From positions 1 to 29,225 of the forward strand of contig DFFD01000232.1 of NCBI GenBank assembly GCA_002369495.1: a stretch of DNA of 29,225 bases, in the 5' to 3' direction. The stretch comes from Lachnospiraceae bacterium UBA3785. Lineage in GTDB: Bacteria; Bacillota; Clostridia; Lachnospirales; Lachnospiraceae. Made by a program: the position numbers and the translations under genes. The notes beneath the pieces are model-generated. The model saw nothing but the letters and a program-made list of their open reading frames with translations. It ran no database searches and was not told the DNA's origin. Shown piece by piece: positions 1 to 5,678 of this stretch. Position 1 is the stretch's first letter. Each line of letters opens with the position of its first letter.

Positions 1-375
1 GTAGGACAGGAGGGCTTTAAACCGCTCTTTCGCGTCCCCTCTCCGCAGGAAATGCGCCGCCGCAAAGACACTCCCGGCAGCCACAGCCCCCGCAAATGTG
101 AAAAGGACGCCCGGCCATCCGCAGAATGTGCCCAGCATCATAAACAGCTTCACGTCGCCCGCCCCCATCAGCCGGAGGCGCCAGAGGAGCCAAAGCAGGA
201 AAAACATCGCCGCCGCGCCGGCAAGCGCCTCAAAAAGACGCCACATTCCTCCGACTGCAAAAGAGCCCGCAAGCCCCGCCATGCCAAGAAGGACGAGCAG
301 CCGGTTCGGGATCTTCCCGGACCTTGCATCAAAAACCGCCAGAATCGCACAGCAGGCTGCCGCCGCATATCCCAT
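1..375 (-). CDS. A24 family (GxGD) prepilin peptidase-like protein, C-terminus cut by window edge
   Basis: Membrane aspartyl protease of the type IV prepilin/CpaA class, which cleaves leader peptides of prepilin-like proteins at the cytoplasmic face. 125 codons are visible and the frame is still open at position 1. The two catalytic aspartates can be seen: D16 in FDARSGKIPN and D74 in the MGAGDVK motif (the GxGD signature), between hydrophobic segments at about 1-15, 26-45 and 50-65 and continuing after 74. The start ATG at 375 is preceded by AAAGGAGATAAAA, a good ribosome binding site. There is no N-terminal methylase domain, so it resembles the short CpaA/TadV type. The first 47 nt overlap the 3' end of the upstream kinase gene, so the two are surely cotranscribed. 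The rest of a Tad-like pilus locus may lie outside the window (inference). Confidence 0.85.
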   Translation of the reverse strand, partial: MGYAAAACCAILAVFDARSGKIPNRLLVLLGMAGLAGSFAVGGMWRLFEALAGAAAMFFLLWLLWRLRLMGAGDVKLFMMLGTFCGWPGVLFTFAGAVAAGSVFAAAHFLRRGDAKERFKALLSY

Positions 376-1201
376 TTTTATCTCCTTTCTTTGTCCTGTT
401 GACCGATTTATGATAGAATTCGCCTGCCAGAAAGATATTCAGCATCTCCGGGGGCAGGCAGGTAAGGATCGCGCGCTTCAGTTCGCCGGCATCGCAGAAC
501 CGGTTCTCCGGCAGCGCGCTGGTCGCTTTCCGAATGACTTTTCCGACTCTGAGCGGTGCGGAGTTCCAGTTTTTTGCCCCGATCATCTCGTAAAAGAGGA
601 TCCCCAGCGCGTACACGTCCGCTGCGGGCCCTGAAGGAGCGAATCCGTACTGTTCCGGGGCGGCGTAGCCCGGCGTTCCCTGAAAATTTGCGTCCCGCTC
701 TTCCCCCTCGGAGACGATCTTCGCCGCGCCGAAATCCACGATATAGAACAGGCGGCTCTCCGTCAGGATCACATTTTCCGGCTTCACGTCCCGGTGCACG
801 ACCGGCGGAGTCAGATGGTGGCATTCCTCCAGAACGGAGGCCAGCACCGCGGTGCAGAAGGCCGCCCGGTTCGCCGGCAGCGGGCCGTACCTTTCCAGAT
901 AATCCCTGAGCGTCATTCCCTGGACATACTCTTCGATGATGACCAGCTCTTCATTTTCCTCGCAGATCTCCAGGATCTCCGGTATGCCGGGCATTTTCTC
1001 CTTCTTAAGGCATTCGCAGACAGGCCTCATGTCCGGCGGATAACGTTTTCTCACAGCGATCCGCCCGGTCTCGATGTGGCGGACAAGGTCCACGCCGGCA
1101 CCCAGCTCCGCGATCTCCGCATAGCACATGACCGGCATGATCCGCATAACCTCTTCCATAAACCCGTCTTTTATTCTCTCTCCTGTCTTTTTGCTTGTCA
1201 T
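329..1201 (-). CDS. Soluble serine/threonine protein kinase
   Basis: Hanks-type kinase of 290 residues that transfers phosphate from ATP to Ser/Thr of protein targets. Visible motifs are the probable ATP lysine K52 in AVRKRY, the catalytic loop HRDVKPEN (136-143), the DFG triad (156-158), and the activation-segment end APEQYG (181-186) followed by DVYALG (195-200). The glycine-rich loop (AELGAGVDLV, from about 31) is degenerate. No transmembrane segment or PASTA repeats are visible, so it is cytoplasmic and not a PrkC-type cell-wall sensor. The C-terminal 20 or so residues run into the A24 peptidase gene in another frame. Translation could also begin at Met15. It is divergent from the HTH gene at 1276; kinase plus HTH gene side by side suggests a regulatory pair (inference). 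Confidence 0.9.
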   Translation of the reverse strand: MTSKKTGERIKDGFMEEVMRIMPVMCYAEIAELGAGVDLVRHIETGRIAVRKRYPPDMRPVCECLKKEKMPGIPEILEICEENEELVIIEEYVQGMTLRDYLERYGPLPANRAAFCTAVLASVLEECHHLTPPVVHRDVKPENVILTESRLFYIVDFGAAKIVSEGEERDANFQGTPGYAAPEQYGFAPSGPAADVYALGILFYEMIGAKNWNSAPLRVGKVIRKATSALPENRFCDAGELKRAILTCLPPEMLNIFLAGEFYHKSVNRTKKGDKNGICGGSLLCDSGGF

Positions 1202-1223
1202 TTTTTTGATATTCCCTTATAAT
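1195..1223 (+). promoter_or_regulatory. Sigma-A promoter of the HTH gene at 1276
   Basis: TTGTCA (1195-1200), a 17-nt spacer and a perfect TATAAT (1218-1223). Transcription would begin near 1230 and leave a leader of about 45 nt. The -35 box overlaps the start codon of the divergent kinase gene (1199-1201), so polymerase binding here could interfere with kinase expression. No equally clear promoter for the kinase is visible in 1202-1275. Confidence 0.75.
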
Positions 1224-1275
1224 TACGTGTAAATACTTAATTCTTTTGTTATTTTGTCCTCACGGAGCCAGCATC

Positions 1276-1704
1276 ATGAACACAACAGAGAACCTGCTTG
1301 CCTATCTGAAAAATGCAGACCGCACCTCTCTTACGCGCTACAGGGAAACACAGCTGAAGGGAATAATCACCGATTACAGAGAGTACATGGACCACCTCAT
1401 CCGGAAGAGCGGCCGCCGCCGTCTCGAGATCTTCCGGATCGCAAACGTCCGGGAGAACTACGGATACAAGATCCTGAACGGAGAGATCCTCTCAGGCGAC
1501 CGAGACCGCCTGCTCCGGATCCTCTTCGCGCTCCGGGTGTCCCTGTCCGAGTGCCAGCGGGCCTTAAAGCTCCACGCGACCGCCGCTCTCTCGCCGTACA
1601 GCCCGCGGGACGCCGTGCTCATCTACGCACTCTATCATCACATATATGATATGGACTGGATCAACGACCGCCTCCTCGAATCGGGAGAAGCGCCGCTTCT
1701 TTAA
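1276..1704 (+). CDS. Helix-turn-helix (XRE-like) regulator
   Basis: 142-residue soluble protein. The middle (about 48-100) reads as a helix-turn-helix core: IFRIANVRENYGYKI is the likely recognition region, followed by GDRDRLLRILFALRVSLSE. The C-terminal part, around RDAVLIYALYHH, resembles a small regulator family often found next to Ser/Thr kinases in Lachnospiraceae (recalled from family knowledge, not searched). The start at 1276 was chosen because CGGAGCC lies 8 nt upstream; an earlier in-frame ATG at 1246 has no ribosome binding site. It is driven by the strong promoter at 1195-1223 and ends before the palindrome at 1733-1790. The DNA target is unknown; the divergent kinase promoter is the natural guess. 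Confidence 0.65.
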   Translation: MNTTENLLAYLKNADRTSLTRYRETQLKGIITDYREYMDHLIRKSGRRRLEIFRIANVRENYGYKILNGEILSGDRDRLLRILFALRVSLSECQRALKLHATAALSPYSPRDAVLIYALYHHIYDMDWINDRLLESGEAPLL

Positions 1705-1732
1705 GGGAAAAGAATTACATACTCAATCATAG

Positions 1733-1790
1733 CACACAAAAAAAGTGTATTTTACCCGTCGGACGGGTAAAATACACTTTTTTTCTGTGT
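1733..1790 (+). terminator. Long perfect palindrome, probable rho-independent terminator
   Basis: Two 23-nt arms (1738-1760 and 1762-1784) are perfectly complementary around a single central base. Each arm consists of an A7 or T7 run, GTGTATTTT and ACCCGTC. The pairing continues outward (1733-1737 with 1786-1790) past one bulged C. With A7 before and T7 after, it can terminate in both directions. It lies 29 nt after the HTH gene stop, and its distal edge runs into the -10 region of the next gene, so it may also act as an operator. Confidence 0.8.
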
Positions 1791-1796
1791 TATACT
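1788..1796 (+). promoter_or_regulatory. Extended -10 promoter of the small HTH-like gene
   Basis: TGTTATACT is an extended -10 element (TGn plus TATACT at 1791-1796). No -35 box is seen at the right distance, because that stretch is the arm of the palindrome. The start codon is 31 nt downstream and has AAAGGAGG at 1814-1821. Confidence 0.5.
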
Positions 1797-1827
1797 CAGA
1801 GAAATCCACCGTCAAAGGAGGTTTCGC

Positions 1828-2064
1828 ATGTCAGAGGAAAGGCTGGCTTCCATTCTCCGCCAGATTTATATGAGCGCCGCCCGGGCGGATACGTCCGTGG
1901 CCGTCATCCTGTTCGGGATCCGCTACGCGGACATGATCGACGCTTCCGGCATCCATCCCAGGGAGCTGGCGCGGCTCGCCGGGATCCCGGAGAGCTACGC
2001 CTCCGATCTTAAAAAGGGTATCCGCCTTGCCTCCCACGTCGTCCTGAAAGGCCGCACCGCTTAG
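1828..2064 (+). CDS. Small HTH-like domain protein
   Basis: 78-residue protein with a strong ribosome binding site (AAAGGAGG, 6 nt before the ATG). The sequence pattern VILFGIRYADMI followed by IHPRELARLAGIPESYASDLKKGIRLA matches small 'HTH-like domain' proteins: ELARLAGIPESYASDL would be the turn and recognition helix. The function is unknown; DNA binding is inferred from this pattern. Its stop codon overlaps the stop of the convergent DUF4956 gene: the four bases TTAG at 2061-2064 serve both. No terminator separates the two genes. Confidence 0.65.
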   Translation: MSEERLASILRQIYMSAARADTSVAVILFGIRYADMIDASGIHPRELARLAGIPESYASDLKKGIRLASHVVLKGRTA

Positions 2065-2735
2065 AGCTGCTCCGCCTTCTCCGGGTGCCGCCCGCAGACG
2101 ATCGTGAGGTTGCCGTTGCGGACCCGGATATCGTCGATCATTTTCTTCTCGTCCCGGTCATTTTTCAGGATAACGTCGTAGTCCAGCTCGTACATGCTGC
2201 CGAGGTTGACGGTGCGCACGCGGAGCAGTTCCGCACGGCTCGTGTATTTTCTGAAGATATCGTCGAAGATCTCCGTGTAATCGAGATCCTCCGGGATCGT
2301 CACCTTGAGGAGCTTGCCGCTGCCGGCGGTCCCGAGGTTCATTTTCTGAAGGACCAGCATGATGAGCGAGACAAGGACCGTGAACAGGCCTGCGAAGAGG
2401 ACCTGGCCCATCCCGCAGGCGAGCCCGATCGCCATCGCAAAGAAGACCGCCAGGATCTCTTTGGATGTCCCGGGCACCGAGCGGAAGCGCACCAGCGAAA
2501 ATGCGCCGGCCACCGCGACGGCAGTCCCGAGATTGCCGCTGGTCATGAGGATCACGACCTCGACGAGCAGCGGGAGAAGCGCGAGCGTCACGACGAAATT
2601 CTTTGTGCAGCGCTCGCTGCCGACCGTGTAGGTAAAGGCGGCAACAAGGCCCAGGATGACGGCTGCGGCGATGCAGATGGCTGCACTCTCAAGAGAGATG
2701 GTTCCCGACGTTGTATCAAGTATACTTACGAACAT
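2061..2735 (-). CDS. DUF4956 family membrane protein
   Basis: 224 residues. The N-terminal 130 or so hold about four membrane segments (LESAAICIAAAVILGLVAAF, FVVTLALLPLLVEVVILM, EILAVFFAMAIGLACGM, LFAGLFTVLVSLIMLV) with the family-typical SLVRFRSVPGTSKEI loop. The remaining 90 residues form a soluble cytoplasmic domain. The biochemical role of DUF4956 is unknown, but the family is commonly encoded beside VTC-domain polyphosphate polymerases, as here. Start ATG at 2735 with CGGAGG 9 nt upstream. It overlaps the end of the VTC gene by 10 nt, indicating translational coupling. Confidence 0.85.
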   Translation of the reverse strand: MFVSILDTTSGTISLESAAICIAAAVILGLVAAFTYTVGSERCTKNFVVTLALLPLLVEVVILMTSGNLGTAVAVAGAFSLVRFRSVPGTSKEILAVFFAMAIGLACGMGQVLFAGLFTVLVSLIMLVLQKMNLGTAGSGKLLKVTIPEDLDYTEIFDDIFRKYTSRAELLRVRTVNLGSMYELDYDVILKNDRDEKKMIDDIRVRNGNLTIVCGRHPEKAEQL

Positions 2736-3496
2736 AATACATAACCTCCGATTTCCGTTCTTTTTGTTCCTGCAAATGAAAACACATCCGTGCGCTCCGC
2801 GATCTCCCCGCCGTGGACGAGCTCGTAAGCCCTCCCGACCTTCGAGAAGGAGACCGGATAGATCCGAAGGGACGTCAGGATGCGGCTCATGAAGAGCGGC
2901 AGCGCCCCGTTCACCTTGATCTCGAGAAGATAGCCGCCGGCCCTGTCGACCGGGAGCCCGCTGTCCCCGTGGGTGAGATGAAGGTCGTCCTCCCGGTAGC
3001 GGATGTTCCGGTCCAGCGTGAGGCGGAACCCCGGATCCTCCCTGCCAAAGTAAGCGACCCGGTCGTAGGCGATCATCGTCTTCGGCACCGGTCTGTAAAA
3101 TGAAAGAAAGTACTCGATCTCGCGGATGATCTGCGTCTTTTCCGCCGGCGCCTTTCCTTCATTTAAAAATGCCTCCGCCTCCTTAAGCGGCATCGCCGCC
3201 CTTCTCTTGTAGACAACCCCATCCGCCTTCTTCTTCAACTCGATGAAGGCAGTGCTCTCCTCTCCCGGGATCCCGTAGGTCCGAAGCCTCAGCTTCTCCT
3301 TGTACTTCGGCTTTGCGAGCGACCTTACGAGGAGATCATTGTTCGCATTGTCATAATAGATGTTCATGATCGTCGTGAGCCCGTAATCATCCGCCTGCAT
3401 GTAAGGCTCGATCGCGGCGCGGAAAGCGTCGATCTTCTCCGCGGGTATACAGTACTTCACTTCGACTCTCTTAAAGACTGTGTTTACGGCTCCCAT
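2726..3496 (-). CDS. VTC-domain polyphosphate polymerase
   Basis: 256 residues. In this family the VTC tunnel domain makes polyphosphate from nucleotide triphosphate at the cytoplasmic membrane face. The basic/acidic tunnel motifs are all present in order: EVKY (12-15), IYYDN (46-50), KEKLRLR (66-72), ELKKK (86-90), YKRR (96-99), YDR (144-146), LDRNIRYR (161-168) and EIK (192-194). The open frame extends about 300 nt further upstream, but the start at 3496 is chosen because GGAGG stands 8 nt before it and homology begins there; the upstream extension crosses the terminator hairpin at 3582-3615. It is first in a two-gene operon with DUF4956. The CotH-like gene that often accompanies this pair is not seen. 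Confidence 0.88.
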   Translation of the reverse strand: MGAVNTVFKRVEVKYCIPAEKIDAFRAAIEPYMQADDYGLTTIMNIYYDNANNDLLVRSLAKPKYKEKLRLRTYGIPGEESTAFIELKKKADGVVYKRRAAMPLKEAEAFLNEGKAPAEKTQIIREIEYFLSFYRPVPKTMIAYDRVAYFGREDPGFRLTLDRNIRYREDDLHLTHGDSGLPVDRAGGYLLEIKVNGALPLFMSRILTSLRIYPVSFSKVGRAYELVHGGEIAERTDVFSFAGTKRTEIGGYVLCS

Positions 3497-3581
3497 CTCT
3501 CCCGCCTCCTTTTTTGTATGTCGAAAGGATAAAGGAAAAATGTGAATCAAAAATGGGGGCATTGTGAAAAAGATGTGATTA

Positions 3582-3615
3582 AAAAGCCGCCGCACGTGAT
3601 CGTGCGGCGGCTTTT
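3582..3615 (-). terminator. Rho-independent terminator
   Basis: Arms AAAAGCCGCCGCACG (3582-3596) and CGTGCGGCGGCTTTT (3601-3615) are perfectly complementary around a TGAT loop. It lies 27 nt after the stop of the gene ending at 3642. The A/T ends make it a bidirectional terminator, but only minus-strand transcription is expected here. Positions 3497-3581, between this hairpin and the VTC start, must hold the VTC promoter; I see no convincing -35/-10 pair there. Confidence 0.85.
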
Positions 3616-3641
3616 CATGCCTGCTTTGAGAAGCGGGAGGG

Positions 3642-4442
3642 TCAGGATGCATCATTTCCCTCATACTTGTAGACCGTATAGTTTTTCGCGCGGTAGATGT
3701 CCCGGCAGTTATACATTTCCGTATACCATTCGTCCATGTTCCAGTTATAGGAGATGATATAATCAAGGCCGAGCCCTTTGGCAGCCTGTTCAAACTCCTC
3801 TGCCGTCGGCCGGTGATTGTCGTAGATCAGGTCCATCAGGACATGTTCATAATCCTTGGTTCCGCCGTGATAGCCCGATTTTCCTCCCAGGTACGCCCAT
3901 CTTGTGATCGCCGTTTCAAATCTGCCGTCATAGATCCTGAACTGAATGACGAACTGGGAAGGCATCGCCACGGAGATCTTGCCCGATCCCCTGTAATCCT
4001 CCAGGATCACATCCGCAAGTTCAACGGCCGCGTCGGTCAGGCGGTATTCATTTGCCGGTTCCCGGAACATATCCGTATGCATCCCGGTATTTTCAAAAAG
4101 AATAAATACCCACAGGGTGAAACCGAATAACAGGATACTGAGCCCTTTATTTTTCCGGTCTGTAATTAACGCCGTGATCCCGACCGCCATAAGGATAACG
4201 GCCGGCACGATCCAGATAAAGCGGTAAAATACATCGTAAGCGAGGAGCTCCCCTACTTTTTCATAAACCAGGTCATTGAGCGCAAAGACAAACAGGAAAA
4301 TGATCGTAAGGCAGAAGGCTATTCTTTTCTTTCCGTGACATCTGAAAAAGAGATATACGCCGGATGCGCCGAACAGAGCCAGCCAGCCCGGATTTCCAAA
4401 AAATGTAAGTATTACGTCTATGACATTTTGTGTATCCGGCAT
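3642..4442 (-). CDS. Membrane protein, likely C-terminal half of a DUF6077-type protein
   Basis: 266 residues. The first 115 or so hold about four hydrophobic segments (near 16-33, 40-57, 70-92 and 97-113), including FYRFIWIVPAVILM. The remaining 150 residues are soluble and probably extracytoplasmic, ending in DYIISYNWNMDEW...NYTVYKYEG, a pattern like the C-terminal domain of large membrane glycosyltransferase-like proteins. ATG at 4442 has an excellent ribosome binding site (AAGGAGGTGAGCGG). It is in the same frame as the upstream gene (4476-5564), separated by one TGA and 11 sense codons. Membrane location is clear; the function is not known. The two genes may encode two subunits or a split protein. 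Confidence 0.65.
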   Translation of the reverse strand: MPDTQNVIDVILTFFGNPGWLALFGASGVYLFFRCHGKKRIAFCLTIIFLFVFALNDLVYEKVGELLAYDVFYRFIWIVPAVILMAVGITALITDRKNKGLSILLFGFTLWVFILFENTGMHTDMFREPANEYRLTDAAVELADVILEDYRGSGKISVAMPSQFVIQFRIYDGRFETAITRWAYLGGKSGYHGGTKDYEHVLMDLIYDNHRPTAEEFEQAAKGLGLDYIISYNWNMDEWYTEMYNCRDIYRAKNYTVYKYEGNDAS

Positions 4443-4475
4443 CCGCTCACCTCCTTCCTGCCAGCGATCCGCCCG

Positions 4476-5564
4476 TCATTTGACCGGAACCTGAACGATA
4501 TGTATCGTATTAAGATAGAATATCACTGCATAGATAATATTCGGAGCCATGCAGATCAGCATATTGGCAAGCGTATAAATCCGGTCCTTAAACAGGATAA
4601 AGACCACCAGGCCGCCGATACCGATCAGAGCAGGAAGGGTAATCAGCGAAGACATGGAGATCGCCACACTCGAGAAAGCGACGATAAACAGCTCTCCCCA
4701 AAGGGCGTCCCTCTCGGAAGGCTTTCTGTACATATCCAGGAAAATGTAAAACGCCATCGGCAGTATAATATTCGAGCAATAGCCTTTCGCCTCATACAGC
4801 CGCTTCAGCCAGAATTCGGAAGACGTGTAGCTGGTCAGCCACAAAATATTGATGAGAAAGTAAAGAATGACAAACACCGCAAGGCTCGACCGGGACTCTC
4901 CGAGCACGACCCGCCCAATCAGCACAGCCGTCAGCAGAGCCAGAATAAACCCGAGCGGGCGGATAATATAAAATGCCGCAAAAAGAGGCCTGATATTCAT
5001 CAGCCGGGCAGGTATTGTAAACTGCAGATAGAAAGAAGACAGACAGTACCTGAAATTGAGTTCCGTCTGATAGATGCCGGAATTGCCGTCGATCACATAC
5101 ATCGTGTCCGTGCTGACAGCCTCGTTCATCAGCCCGATATAATATCCGGTATCCCACCCATAGTATTCCTGGCGCAGGACCAGCACAAATGCGCTGACGG
5201 CAACAACGGCCGCAGCGATGACGAGCAGAACTTCCGATGCTTTCCAGCGTTTTCTGTGCCTGCCTCTCTCCGCCGGCCTCCTGCGGCCGCCCGGTCCGGA
5301 GATAATGAGAAGCGCGATTCCGGTAACTACCGCGGTGACAGCGATCCAGATAAAGACAAGCATGCGGAACGCATACTGCAGGATAATGAGAGGGATGGCG
5401 ATGACCTGAAAGAAACAGAAATACAAAAAGAAACCGATCATGATTTCCTCAACGATATCGGTTTCTCTCTTCAGAAAACGGTTGGCTGCCGCCCCCCATA
5501 TGCCGAAAACCACAAGATAGAGGGCCACGCTCAGCGCAAGCTTCAGATATAATGATACATCCAA
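4476..5564 (-). CDS. DUF6077-type polytopic membrane protein
   Basis: 362 residues with roughly nine or ten membrane segments and an extracytoplasmic stretch between the third and fourth that contains EYYGWDTGYYIGLMNEAVS. This Asp-Tyr-rich first large loop is reminiscent of GT-C-like membrane glycosyltransferases (inference). The family is recognised from memory of DUF6077 proteins in clostridia, which usually continue further; here the frame stops with TGA at 4476. The start is TTG at 5562-5564 with AGAGGGGG 7 nt upstream; an ATG three bases further on is out of frame. It has its own promoter at 5628-5656. The position next to a polysaccharide operon suggests a role in glycan assembly. The base composition is AT-richer than the operon: 25 of 60 G+C in 4741-4800. 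Confidence 0.7.
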   Translation of the reverse strand: MDVSLYLKLALSVALYLVVFGIWGAAANRFLKRETDIVEEIMIGFFLYFCFFQVIAIPLIILQYAFRMLVFIWIAVTAVVTGIALLIISGPGGRRRPAERGRHRKRWKASEVLLVIAAAVVAVSAFVLVLRQEYYGWDTGYYIGLMNEAVSTDTMYVIDGNSGIYQTELNFRYCLSSFYLQFTIPARLMNIRPLFAAFYIIRPLGFILALLTAVLIGRVVLGESRSSLAVFVILYFLINILWLTSYTSSEFWLKRLYEAKGYCSNIILPMAFYIFLDMYRKPSERDALWGELFIVAFSSVAISMSSLITLPALIGIGGLVVFILFKDRIYTLANMLICMAPNIIYAVIFYLNTIHIVQVPVK

Positions 5565-5627
5565 TTATATGCCCCCTCTCACTGTATTTTTGCCGAAGGC
5601 GATACCGGCCTTGCTTAAATCATCTGT

Positions 5628-5656
5628 ATTATACAGTATTCCGGCAGTTTTGACAA
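5628..5656 (-). promoter_or_regulatory. Sigma-A promoter of the DUF6077 gene pair
   Basis: On the minus strand TTGTCA (5656-5651), a 17-nt spacer and a perfect TATAAT (5633-5628). The -10 sits in an imperfect palindrome (ATACTGTATAATACAG). Transcription would begin near 5620 and leave a leader of about 55 nt. It gives the DUF6077 pair a transcription start independent of the polysaccharide operon, which ends 23 nt upstream of the -35 box without a visible terminator. Confidence 0.8.
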
Positions 5657-5678
5657 GGTTCAGCGTTTCTTAAATGTA

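Noticed and set aside
2726..3793. Longer 355-residue version of the VTC protein starting at 3793
   Set aside because: The extra N-terminus crosses the terminator hairpin at 3582-3615 and the end of the neighbouring gene, does not resemble the family, and the start at 3496 has a good ribosome binding site.
4476..4478. TGA as selenocysteine or programmed readthrough codon
   Set aside because: No SECIS-like hairpin is evident directly after it, no redox motif surrounds it, and the next ATG has a strong ribosome binding site; a split gene is simpler.
4335..5552. 405-residue plus-strand frame opposite the DUF6077 genes
   Set aside because: The translation is rich in charged residues and His/Gln/Arg, has no domain, and the opposite strand has coherent membrane helices, a promoter and ribosome binding sites.
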